From DASRAJ01 sp039920305 (GTDB lineage Bacteria; Bacteroidota; Bacteroidia; Chitinophagales; UBA10324), in NCBI GenBank assembly GCA_039920305.1, contig JBDSEA010000092.1:1-26623 (forward strand): a stretch of DNA of 26,623 nucleotides, given 5' to 3'. Below, in pieces: positions 1-9,107 of the stretch (within the stretch, counting starts at the first letter, position 1; the number at the start of each line of letters is the position of its first letter). The notes under the pieces were generated by a model. That model saw only the letters and a program-made list of their open reading frames with translations. It had not been told where the DNA came from and searched no databases. The position numbers and the translations under genes are program-made.

Positions 1-707
1 ATTCCTCAATATGTGAAACGAATTGCATCAATTTTACTGACGCCTCATTGAATAATCCAACGTCATGGCAATGGTTTTTTCCGGGAGCAACTCCCGACAC
101 TTCAACGCTTCAAAATCCATTAAGCATTTGTTATCCAGCGGCAGGAACCTATAATATTACACTCATTACGACAAATGCATCCGGTAATGACACGCTCCTG
201 CTGAATAATTTTATCAGCGTAAATGCACCCCCCGCACCCCCAATAATTACAGTTTCAGGAAATATCCTGATGAGCAGCTCAGCAGCTCTTTATCAGTGGG
301 AATTGAATAGTGTGCCGATTCCGGGTGCTACCGGACAGAACTTTGTTGCAAATCAGAGCGGGTTTTACAGTGTTGTAATCACTGATGAAAATGGATGCAG
401 CAATTCCGCCGGCATTGATTTTATATTTACAGGTATAGAAAATTTAAGCAATAGCTGGCAGGTTGTGATTTATCCGAATCCCTCAGAAGGAATTTTTAAT
501 GTTGAAATTCTGATGTGCGCTGTTGATGAGGTAGTGATTGAAATCTCAAATGCTATGGGTCAGCTTGTTTATACATCAATTGAAAAAAATGTCCCGCCAG
601 GATTCAAAAAAGAAATTGACCTGAGATTTCTATCACCAGGTGTTTACCGGATTCATTTAAAAACCACGGATAAGTTAGTTCAGCAAAAAATTATTATAAC
701 GCAATGA
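1..707 (+). CDS. T9SS-sorted PKD-domain secreted protein, 3' part (5' end outside window)
   Basis: The frame is open to the left edge (first complete codon at 3), so this is the C-terminal part of a longer gene. The visible protein begins inside a PKD domain: CETNC, then PTSWQWFFPG. An Ig-like stretch follows (YQWELN, SGFYSVVITDENGC). A Por/type IX secretion sorting domain starting near VVIYPNPSEG ends the protein. The same PKD, Ig-like and sorting arrangement ends the downstream paralogues at 836, 3001, 4538 and 6580, so it belongs to the same tandem family. The first possible internal start (TTG at 48) lies mid-domain and is not a real start. The mature protein should cross the outer membrane by T9SS and be surface-attached or released; the missing N-terminal module cannot be judged. 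Confidence 0.85.
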   Translation, partial: SSICETNCINFTDASLNNPTSWQWFFPGATPDTSTLQNPLSICYPAAGTYNITLITTNASGNDTLLLNNFISVNAPPAPPIITVSGNILMSSSAALYQWELNSVPIPGATGQNFVANQSGFYSVVITDENGCSNSAGIDFIFTGIENLSNSWQVVIYPNPSEGIFNVEILMCAVDEVVIEISNAMGQLVYTSIEKNVPPGFKKEIDLRFLSPGVYRIHLKTTDKLVQQKIIITQ

Positions 708-808
708 GGGATTTAATCGCATGGACACACCATGAATCAGGTTGAATCAGAATTACAATAAATTCAGAAAATATTTCTGAATCTGAATACTACGCTTAAA
801 AATACTTT

Positions 809-816
809 TAACTTTG
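809..816 (+). promoter_or_regulatory. Candidate Bacteroidota-type -7 element (TAACTTTG)
   Basis: TAACTTTG matches the TAnnTTTG -7 consensus described for Bacteroidota primary sigma factor promoters and lies 20 bp before the ATG at 836. No convincing TTG/TTTG -33 element is seen at the usual distance upstream, so this is only a partial match. A short direct repeat (AAAAATACTTTTA) overlaps the site. Confidence 0.35.
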
Positions 817-835
817 ATTAAAAATACTTTTACAC

Positions 836-2932
836 ATGAAAATACTTTTCCTCGCCATCTCGTTTTATCTTTTTACAGGGTTATTGCAAATTAATTATGT
901 AAAAGCACAATCCGGTCAATGGATATGGATAAAGGGGGATAGTTCTACCAATCAAGCCGGGGTATTTGGAACAATGGGTGTTCCTGACAGCCTGAACACA
1001 CCTCCGGCCTTATATGGTCCTGCTGACTGGAAAGATAAACAGGGTAACTTTTGGTTCTTCGGCGGAACAGGAAGTACTTCACCACTCAGTGCCATGTGGA
1101 AATATGACCCTTCAGTAAACCAATGGACTTGGGTGCTTGGCAGTCAGTCATGCTGTGCAGCGGGAGTTTATGGTACTAAGGGTGTTCCATCGGTAAATAA
1201 CTACCCTGGTGCCCGTGGATATGGATGTGCCACATGGGTTGACTCTTCTGGAAACTTTTGGTTATTTGGAGGCTTCGGAACCAATGGCATGATGAATGAT
1301 CTTTGGAGATTTAACCCTTCCACCTATGAATGGACTTGGATGAAGGGATCGGATATAAGCCTTCAGCCGGGAGTATATGGAACACAGGGTGTTGCTGATT
1401 CTGCAAATACTCCAGGTGCCAGAGAAGAAACTACAGCTAACTGGGCTGATAATCAAAATAATCTCTGGATGTACGGAGGAATAATTGCACCCGATGATCT
1501 CTGGAAATATGACATCCTAAATAATGAATGGACCTGGGTTAAAGGATCAAGCAGCGGATCTATCGCACCGGTTTATGGTACCAAGGGCATTCCATCAATT
1601 ACCAACACACCGGGATCACGCTATATCTATGCAAAGTGGAAAGACGCGCAGGACAATTTCTGGCTATTTGGGGGATACACTTTAGCAGCTTCAGGAGCCA
1701 GAAATGACCTGTGGAGATATGCCCCCGCGAGCAACGAGTGGACATGGATGAATGGTCCAAATACTGGTAATGACGGTGGAATTTATACTAATTACTGTTC
1801 TCCGGATTCGTTATCCCGACCCCGTGCACGCTTTGAAAACCGGGCGGTATGGACGGATGAAAATGGAAAATTTTGGATGATGGGTGGATTCCTGGATTTC
1901 CTGATCAATACTGTTAATGACATGTGGTATTATACTCCTTCCACCGATGAATGGACGTGGGTGAGTGGAAATACAAATCAGAATTATACAGGATTTTATG
2001 GTACCCAGGGAATTTCAAATCCATTTAACGATCCATCTTCCCGCGGAGGCGCAGTAAGCTGGATTGATGATGAATGCCATCTATGGTTATTCGGTGGGTG
2101 GAGCAATTCCAGTTTTGCCAGGAAGAATGATGTTTGGAAATTTATTCCAGGTGACTCATGTGGTGCTTGTATTAGCCTGGTAACAGCATTAAATGCAAGC
2201 GATACTTCCGTATGTGAAAAATTCTGCATTGACTTTAATGATCAGTCAACAAATAATCCAACATCATGGCAGTGGATATTTCCCGGCGGCACTCCAGCAT
2301 CCTCTAATGACCAAAATCCAGCTGGCATCTGCTATGCCACACCAGGAATCTATGATGTAACACTTATTACTGCGAATGCAAATGGAAGCGATACCCTTAC
2401 CCTTTCCAATTACATAACTGTGAATCCTACACCTGCATTTCCATCCATCACGCAGGTAGGATACACGCTTACATCGAGTTTTGCAACATCCTATCAGTGG
2501 CAATTCAATTCATATGATATTCCCGGTGCCACTAACCAGTCATACACTGTTTTACAATCAGGATTATATACAGTGGTCATCAGTGATTCCAATGGATGCA
2601 TTAATTCAGTATCCAAGGAGGTGATCATCACTGGAATTGATGACGTTGCCGATAATATTCCGGTTTCTATTTATCCAAATCCCTCAGCAGGAGTTTTCAT
2701 AGTGGAATTAATGCAGGAAAAAAGTGGCGATGAAGTTTTATTACATGTGATGAATCTGCTTGGTCAAACTGTTTTTTCATCTGTTGAAAAACTTTCTACG
2801 GCTGAGTGGAAGAAGGAGATAAATTTGAGTAAACTGGAATCTGGTATTTATTATATCGAGATAAAAACAGGTGATGCTGCTGCTAATACTTATCTTCTGC
2901 GGATTAAACAGAAGATCTTGATTGTGAAATAA
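836..2932 (+). CDS. Secreted six-bladed kelch-like propeller protein with PKD, Ig-like and T9SS sorting domains
   Basis: 698 aa. Residues 1-25 form a signal peptide ending in KAQ. Residues about 26-445 hold six repeats, each pairing a W-x-W-x-x-G strand (WIWIKG, WTWVLG, WTWMKG, WTWVKG, WTWMNG, WTWVSG) with a later W-x-D-x-x-x-N-x-W-x-x-G-G motif. Six such units fit a six-bladed kelch-like beta-propeller. A PKD domain follows at about 450-535 (CEKFCIDF, PTSWQWIFPGG), then an Ig-like segment (YQWQFN, SGLYTVVISDSNGC) and a sorting domain from about 610 (VSIYPNPSAG). It is a close paralogue of the broken gene at 6580. The ATG is followed directly by a good signal peptide, supporting the start. 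A role in surface binding or adhesion is inference; no catalytic residues are recognised. Confidence 0.9.
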   Translation: MKILFLAISFYLFTGLLQINYVKAQSGQWIWIKGDSSTNQAGVFGTMGVPDSLNTPPALYGPADWKDKQGNFWFFGGTGSTSPLSAMWKYDPSVNQWTWVLGSQSCCAAGVYGTKGVPSVNNYPGARGYGCATWVDSSGNFWLFGGFGTNGMMNDLWRFNPSTYEWTWMKGSDISLQPGVYGTQGVADSANTPGAREETTANWADNQNNLWMYGGIIAPDDLWKYDILNNEWTWVKGSSSGSIAPVYGTKGIPSITNTPGSRYIYAKWKDAQDNFWLFGGYTLAASGARNDLWRYAPASNEWTWMNGPNTGNDGGIYTNYCSPDSLSRPRARFENRAVWTDENGKFWMMGGFLDFLINTVNDMWYYTPSTDEWTWVSGNTNQNYTGFYGTQGISNPFNDPSSRGGAVSWIDDECHLWLFGGWSNSSFARKNDVWKFIPGDSCGACISLVTALNASDTSVCEKFCIDFNDQSTNNPTSWQWIFPGGTPASSNDQNPAGICYATPGIYDVTLITANANGSDTLTLSNYITVNPTPAFPSITQVGYTLTSSFATSYQWQFNSYDIPGATNQSYTVLQSGLYTVVISDSNGCINSVSKEVIITGIDDVADNIPVSIYPNPSAGVFIVELMQEKSGDEVLLHVMNLLGQTVFSSVEKLSTAEWKKEINLSKLESGIYYIEIKTGDAAANTYLLRIKQKILIVK

Positions 2933-3000
2933 ATGAAACCTCAATCAACTGTAATTGACCTATTATTCAATTAATTTCATAATTAATAAATCCTTATCTA

Positions 3001-4443
3001 ATGAAAAGAATTTTAATGTTCATGAGTTTTTTATTCTGTATTTCTTATTCATTTTCTCAGAATTTAGTCCCAAACCCTGATTTTGAGATTTATGGAATTG
3101 TGCCCTGTGGTTGGAGCGCCTCAGCAGCCGCTTTTGCCGCCGCTACCGATAGCTGGACATCACCTACGGATGCCACTCCGGATATTCATTCCACTCTGAT
3201 ATCTTCATCATGTACGAACTATTCGCCTCACAGCACTTATCCATTTTGCAACGGATATCAGTCCCCTCACAGCGGAAATATTTTTGCCGGGATATATGTT
3301 TATGACAATACATACCCTTCTTACCGGGAATACATTCAGGCGCAATTAGTTCAGCCAATGGATAGCGGTCATCAATACAAAGTTTCAATGTACATTTCTC
3401 TCGCTGACAATTCCCAGTTTGCTTCAAATAATATTGGCATTGGCTTTTCAAATACCATTACGAATGCCCTTATACAAAGTGAATTAGGATATGCTCCTCA
3501 GGTTAATTTCACCGATCTGATCACTGATACAACCAGTACCTGGGTTTATTTATCTGACACCATCACAGCCACAGATCAATGGCAATACCTGATCATCGGA
3601 AATTTTTTAAATGATTCAGTAACAACCATTGTCAATATTTATCCCCTTGTATTTTTTGACAGAAGCTATTACTATATTGATGATGTTGCGGTAGAAGAGC
3701 TTAGTGGTAATTCTACTTCTTCGTTTACGGCCGGGGATACCACCGTATGTGAAAAGTTCTGCATTGACTTTTTCGATTCTTCCGCAAACAATCCTACTTC
3801 ATGGGAATGGATTTTCCCGGGTGGCTCTCCTTCGTCTTCTATTGATCAAAATCCCGGCGGCATCTGTTACGCCACTCCCGGAACGTATGATGTAACACTT
3901 ATCACCACCAATGCATCCGGAAGTGACACGCTTACACTACCCGGCTACATAACCGTTTACCCAACACCGCCATTTCCTACGATCACACAGATTGTGGATA
4001 CCCTGATTTCAAGTCCCGCAAGCACCTATCAATGGCAGTTGGATGCTGTTGATATTCCAGGAGCCACGAGTCAATCATATACCATTTTACAATCGGGGAC
4101 TTATACCGTTATTATCGGGGATTCCAATGGGTGTGTGAATTCAGCCTCGAAGGAAGTGGTGATCAGCGGGATTGATAAGGTGAATGAGGATGCAGGGATT
4201 TCTGTTTATCCCAACCCTTCCAATGGAATTTTTACTATTGAATTTACTGATGCAGGAGGAATTGCTTCTATTGAAGTGAGCAATACCATGGGTCAAATTT
4301 TGATTTCTTCAATGTACATTGTTGACGGAATGGATGCCCGGAAGAAAACAGTCAATCTGAAAAATGAGCCCAGCGGGATGTACTTTATTAAAATTAAAAC
4401 CGCAAAAGATTTTTTGAATCAAAAAGTGCTGATCAATCATTGA
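3001..4443 (+). CDS. Secreted PKD/T9SS protein with NPDFE-type N-terminal domain
   Basis: 480 aa. The signal peptide is residues 1-20 (ending SFSQ). An N-terminal domain of about 210 residues follows, starting NLVPNPDFE and ending YYIDDVAVEEL. This layout is typical of jelly-roll, carbohydrate-binding-like modules in Bacteroidota surface proteins, and several Cys could form disulfides. Next come a PKD domain (CEKFCIDFFDSS, SWEWIFPGGSP), an Ig-like segment (YQWQLDAVDIPGA) and the T9SS sorting domain (ISVYPNPSNGIF) to the end. The 3' half is nearly the same as in the next gene (4538), while the N-terminal halves are unrelated or very divergent. It lies 68 bp after the preceding gene. The ligand is unknown; a sugar or matrix-binding role is inference. 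Confidence 0.88.
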   Translation: MKRILMFMSFLFCISYSFSQNLVPNPDFEIYGIVPCGWSASAAAFAAATDSWTSPTDATPDIHSTLISSSCTNYSPHSTYPFCNGYQSPHSGNIFAGIYVYDNTYPSYREYIQAQLVQPMDSGHQYKVSMYISLADNSQFASNNIGIGFSNTITNALIQSELGYAPQVNFTDLITDTTSTWVYLSDTITATDQWQYLIIGNFLNDSVTTIVNIYPLVFFDRSYYYIDDVAVEELSGNSTSSFTAGDTTVCEKFCIDFFDSSANNPTSWEWIFPGGSPSSSIDQNPGGICYATPGTYDVTLITTNASGSDTLTLPGYITVYPTPPFPTITQIVDTLISSPASTYQWQLDAVDIPGATSQSYTILQSGTYTVIIGDSNGCVNSASKEVVISGIDKVNEDAGISVYPNPSNGIFTIEFTDAGGIASIEVSNTMGQILISSMYIVDGMDARKKTVNLKNEPSGMYFIKIKTAKDFLNQKVLINH

Positions 4444-4537
4444 AGATTTTATGATATTCAGCTTGGAAATAATTGCTGCACTAACCAAATAAATTGTAAC
4501 CAGCATTCCACTATTTATTTAAGGCTAAAAAAATACT

Positions 4538-6052
4538 ATGAAAGCTTTTTTAATCCTAATGGTATTTATTCTTACGTGCTATAATTATTCAAATGGCCAG
4601 ATACTCTGCATTTACTGTTATAACCAAAATGATTCAATTAGTTCGGGAGTGAATAATCTATTATTAAACGGCAGTTTCGAAAATAATAATTGCACTCCGA
4701 ATGTTGATTCCGGCTTTTGCCCAAGCTCACTCAAATACAATTGCACCATCCCTGACTGGATATGCAGTGGGGGTGGTCCCGGAACATATGCAAGTGTGTA
4801 TAATTCAGTCGCCACCGTAGTTCCGGATGGAAGTTTTGTGTTATATTTTGGAAATGATTTTTGTAATGCATGTTCTGCTGTTCTAAATGATACCTCTTGC
4901 CTGATTAACATTGATTGTGCGGTTACGGGAATTCCTGACGGATATCCTCAGAACACTGCGACTTTCGGCGGTGTCAATGGAGTCTCTTTGGAACAATCTG
5001 TTAGCGGGTTGATAGTTGGCAATACCTATGTATTGGAATTCTGGGCAGGTGGAGAAAATTCCTATGCCTTTCCCAATATGGGATTGTTTGCAGTAGATGT
5101 TGGGTTTGGAGATACACTTCTCCGCTGTAAGCCCAGTTCGCCTGGTTGGATTGCAACCACCTACATTATTGAATTTAAGGCTACTTCAGCTTCACAGACC
5201 ATTAAGTTTACTAATTGGGGGCATATTTGTACAAGCTGTACTGAACTCATGCTGGACAATGTGAGGTTGTATGCTGTTGCAGAATTATCACCTGTTGTAC
5301 CAACTTGTATTACACCATCCGCGAATTACTTTAATGCATCTGATACTAATATCTGCGAGAAATTCTGCATCAATTTCTTTGACTCCTCTATAAATAACCC
5401 TACAGCGTGGCAATGGGAATTTCCAGGTGGTGATCCTTCTTTCTCTATTGACCAAAACCCCATCAGCATCTGCTATGCCACTCCTGGAACGTATGACGTA
5501 ACACTTATCACAACAAATGCATACGGAAGTGACACGCTTACACTTTCAGACTACATTACGGTTTATTCCACTCCTCCATTTCCAACCCTCACGCAAGTGG
5601 GTTTAATTCTCACCTCAAGCCCTGCTACCACCTATCAATGGCAGTTGGATGCCGTTGATATTTCTGGAGCCACGAGTCAATCATACACCGTCTTACAATC
5701 GGGTACATATACCGTGATTATCGGTGATTCTAATGGCTGTGTAAATTCTTCATCCTTAGAGGTGTTGATTAGCGGAATTGATGAAGTAAATAAAGATGCA
5801 GGGATTTCTGTTTATCCCAATCCTTCCAATGGAATTTTTACGTTAGAACTTAAGTATGCCAATATAAGTGAAATAGATATCCGGATTTTCAATTTACTCG
5901 GTCAGGAAATATTTTCTGCCCAAGAAAAAACAATGGCTAACAACAAATTCACCAAAGAAATTGATTTAACAGGTAAACCTTCAGGCTCTTACATTCTTAA
6001 CTTAAGTTCCGGAAGCACTCTAATGAAAAGTAAGTTAATACTGATCAAATAA
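4538..6052 (+). CDS. Secreted PKD/T9SS protein with jelly-roll-like (DUF642-like) N-terminal domain
   Basis: 504 aa. Residues 1-21 form a signal peptide (ending YSNGQ). The N-terminal module (about 22-250) contains LLLNGSFE near its start, VSGLIVGNTYVLEFWAGG in the middle and LDNVRLYAV at its end. This is the pattern of DUF642/galactose-binding-like jelly rolls in secreted proteins. It is Cys-rich, which suggests disulfides. A PKD domain (CEKFCINFFDSS, AWQWEFPGGDP), an Ig-like segment (YQWQLDAVDISGA) and a sorting domain (ISVYPNPSNGIF) follow. It lies 94 bp after its paralogue, with no hairpin terminator seen between them. The domain assignment is by eye and the function is unknown. Confidence 0.87.
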   Translation: MKAFLILMVFILTCYNYSNGQILCIYCYNQNDSISSGVNNLLLNGSFENNNCTPNVDSGFCPSSLKYNCTIPDWICSGGGPGTYASVYNSVATVVPDGSFVLYFGNDFCNACSAVLNDTSCLINIDCAVTGIPDGYPQNTATFGGVNGVSLEQSVSGLIVGNTYVLEFWAGGENSYAFPNMGLFAVDVGFGDTLLRCKPSSPGWIATTYIIEFKATSASQTIKFTNWGHICTSCTELMLDNVRLYAVAELSPVVPTCITPSANYFNASDTNICEKFCINFFDSSINNPTAWQWEFPGGDPSFSIDQNPISICYATPGTYDVTLITTNAYGSDTLTLSDYITVYSTPPFPTLTQVGLILTSSPATTYQWQLDAVDISGATSQSYTVLQSGTYTVIIGDSNGCVNSSSLEVLISGIDEVNKDAGISVYPNPSNGIFTLELKYANISEIDIRIFNLLGQEIFSAQEKTMANNKFTKEIDLTGKPSGSYILNLSSGSTLMKSKLILIK

Positions 6053-6064
6053 AACCTGCCACAA

Positions 6065-6496
6065 ATGAAATTTTTTTTCTACTAGTTTGCCAAACCTTTT
6101 TATCATCTTTCGTCTTAGCTCAGCCTGGTGAATGGACATGGATGAAAGGGAACAGCAGTGCGGGGTCGGCAGATATTTTCGGAATGGTGCAGGTACCTTC
6201 AGCTTACAATACACCTCCCTCCCTGTATAATACGGCAAGCGGGAATGATTCTATAGGAAATCTATGGCGATTCGGAGGAGCAGCATCCATAACCAAATAT
6301 GTTACGATTTAAATCTTTAATGCAATTGGTCAACTGATTTATGCCGGGGAGGAAAAAAATGTCAAGCGAGAAGTCAAAAAAGAAAATGATTCAAGCAAAA
6401 TTCTTAACGGGAGTTTACCTGATTCAATGTAAAGTACGCGATCAGTTCTTTTTGAAAAAAATTCTCATTGCCGAGACTTCGAGTTTTTTAGAATAA
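6065..6496 (+). pseudogene. Collapsed relic of a kelch/T9SS family gene
   Basis: The ATG at 6065 is followed by a run of eight T. Adding one T gives a good signal peptide (FLLVCQTFLSSFVLAQ) running into a first propeller strand (PGEWTWMKG), then a blade resembling the start of the 836 and 6580 genes (NLWRFGG), ending at TAA 6310-6312. Directly after it, other frames encode pieces of the T9SS sorting domain: IFNAIGQLIYAGEEKNV, then VYLIQCKVRDQFFLKKILIAE to a stop at 6494-6496. The middle of the gene (most blades, PKD and Ig-like domains) is missing and several frameshifts are present, so this is a deletion remnant. It fills most of the gene-poor stretch 6053-6579. Confidence 0.75.
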
Positions 6497-6579
6497 AAGA
6501 TCATCTTTTCAATTTTCAAAGCAACACATTCCAAGCTTTTAGATACACTTTTGATAACAATAATCAAACAATTTACCTC

Positions 6580-8657
6580 ATGAAAAAAAAATTATTTCCC
6601 GTGTTGTTGCTTCTTGTCCAGTTGATATTGAACCTGAACAATTCTTTCGCGCAATCAGGGCAATGGATTTGGATAAAAGGCGACAGCACCAACAATGCGA
6701 ATCCCGTATATGGAACCTTGGGAGTAGCTGACAGTTTGAACAGTCCCGGAGGAATATACGGTCCTGCCGAATGGAAGGATATACAAGGCAACTTTTGGAT
6801 TTTCGGTGGAAGCGGTAGCAACGGTGCGCAAAGTGCGATGTGGAAATATGATCCACAAATGAACCAGTGGACATGGGTGCGAGGAAGTCAGTTATGCTGT
6901 TTGGCAGGGGAATATGGCATCAAAGGTGTTCCCTCTGTAAATAATTATCCAGGATCGCGGGGATATGGATGTGCCACTTGGGTTGATACATCCGGAAATT
7001 TCTGGCTTTTCGGAGGCGTGGGTCTCGATGCTTACGGGAATGGATTTTTTCTGAATGATCTCTGGAGATACAAGCCTTTAACTGATGAATGGACCTGGAT
7101 GAAAGGATCTAACCTGAGTACTCAGCCCGGAATCTATGGAGTACAAGGCGTTGGCGATACAGCAAATACTCCTGGGGGACGATCAGAATGCACAGTTACA
7201 TGGGTTGACATGGAAAATAATCTCTGGCTCTATGGTGGAAACAATGCACCGGATGATTTGTGGAAGTATAGCATCATCAGCAATACCTGGACTTGGGTCA
7301 AAGGATCAACTTCCGGAACTATTGCACCTGTTTATGGTACTATGGGAATCCCATCTCTTACCAACACTCCCGGATCACGATACAACTACGCCAAGTGGAA
7401 AGATGCGCAAGACAACCTATGGATGTTTGGAGGACAGGGATTATCATTTTACAGTCCAAGAAACGATCTGTGGAAATATAACCCGGCGAGTAACGAATGG
7501 ACGTGGATGAACGGTTCAAATACAAGTGCCGATCCGGGAATTTACAACAGCTACTGCAGTCCGGATTCTATATCGAATCCCAAGGCACGTTTTGAAAATC
7601 GTGCGGTATGGACTGATGGCAATGGAAAGTTCTGGATGATGGGAGGATTACTGGATGGATAAACAAAAACATCAATGACATGTGGTATTATACTCCAGCC
7701 ACTAATGAATGGACTTGGGTGAGTGGAGATACCATACTGAATTATACCGGGTTTTATGGTATCCAGGGAACTTCAAATCCCAGCAACAATCCTTCTGACA
7801 GGGGTGGTGCTGTAAGCTGGATTGATGATCAATGTCACCTGTGGTTATTCGGGGGATGGAGTAACGGTTTTAATCTGAAAAATGATGTTTGGAAATTTAT
7901 TCCCGGTGATTCTTGCGGTGCATGTAGTTTACCTGCCTTGAGTGCAAGTAATACTTCCCTCTGTGAAAAATTCTGTATTGACTTTTTCGATTCATCCACT
8001 AACAACCCTGCTTCATGGCAGTGGCAATTCCCCGGAGGCTCTCCCTCTTCTTCAACTGATCAGAATCCAACGAACATCTGCTACCAGGTGCCGGGGATAT
8101 TTGATGTCACCCTTATTACCACAAGTGCAAATGGCAACGACACACTCACGTTATCCAATTACATAACTGTCAATCCTACTCCGCCCTTTCCCACCATCAC
8201 TCAGGTAGGATACACGCTTACATCGAGTTTTGCAACATCCTATCAGTGGCAATTCAATTCATATGATATTCCAGGTGCCACCAATCAGTCATACACTGTT
8301 TTACAATCAGGAACATATACAGTGGTCATCAGTGATTCCAATGGATGCATTAATTCAGTATCCAGGGAGGTGATCATCACGGGAATGAATGAAGTGGACG
8401 ATGTTCCCTGGGTATCCATTTACCCTAATCCTACCACCGGAAATTTCATAATTGAGATATTAACGATTGGTGCTGCTGATGTGACATTTGAAATATCCGA
8501 TGTCATTGGTCAGCGGGTTTATACCGCAACAGAAAAAGGGGGGAGAAATGAATTTAGAATTGAAATTAATCTGAGTAAGAGTCCAGCTGGTATTTACATG
8601 ATCCGAATAAATTCAGATGATAAAATTTTCTATCAAAAAATTCTGATCACGAAATGA
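6580..8657 (+). pseudogene. Six-bladed kelch/PKD/T9SS gene interrupted by one frameshift
   Basis: This is a full-length paralogue of the 836 gene in two frames. Frame one (6580-7662) encodes the signal peptide (ending SFAQ), blades 1-4 and most of blade 5, ending WMMGGLLDG then TAA. The second frame picks up immediately as INKNINDMWYYTP (from 7659) and runs through blade 6, PKD, Ig-like and sorting domains (VSIYPNPTTGNF) to 8657. Loss of one A in the GGATGGATAAAC context explains the break, because GGAATAAAC would restore one frame as in the 836 paralogue. All six WxWxxG strands and all downstream domains are intact, so the lesion is recent or is a sequencing/assembly error. A start at 7680 has no signal peptide and could not give a secreted protein. 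Confidence 0.8.
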
Positions 8658-8705
8658 TTCTCGCTAATCAAATTGATTTGAAAAATATTTTTCACGTAAA
8701 GGCGT

Positions 8706-9077
8706 ATGAAAACAAAAGACGGCATACAAACTCTTTACGTCAAGACAACCGAAGAATGGCGAACGTGGTTAGAAAAAAATTGTCAGTCAGAAAAATCGGT
8801 TTACCTAATTGTCTATCTTAAAAAAAGTAAAACGCCAAGTGTTCATTGGCACGATGCGATTGAAAATGCACTCTGTTATGGTTGGGTTGATAGTAAAGCA
8901 AACAGGAGAGATGAAGAAAGTTGTTATCTAAAATTCACTCCGCGAAACCCAAAAAGTAAATGGGGAAAAAGAAATATAGAAAGAGCAATAAAAATGACAG
9001 AAAATGGATTGATGACCAAATTTGGTCAGGCTCTTATTGACGTGGCAAAAAAGGCGGGCAAGTGGATAATAGAATGA
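8706..9077 (+). CDS. YdeI/OmpD-associated family protein, C-terminally truncated
   Basis: 123 aa. The N-terminal part matches the YdeI/OmpD-associated family from memory: WRTWLEKN, SVYLIVYLKKSKTPSV, DAIENALCYGWVDS, then the RNPKSKWGKRNIERA region. Family members are usually near 190 aa and continue after the GKW segment with a basic C-terminal region. Here the protein stops at AGKWIIE, so roughly 60-70 residues appear to be missing. The downstream DNA runs straight into the convergent gene at 9108, suggesting a deletion at that junction. No signal peptide is present, so it is cytoplasmic. Its biochemical role is unknown. Confidence 0.75.
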   Translation: MKTKDGIQTLYVKTTEEWRTWLEKNCQSEKSVYLIVYLKKSKTPSVHWHDAIENALCYGWVDSKANRRDEESCYLKFTPRNPKSKWGKRNIERAIKMTENGLMTKFGQALIDVAKKAGKWIIE

Positions 9078-9107
9078 GCAAAGCAAATAAGATAAGTATT
9101 GAATCTA

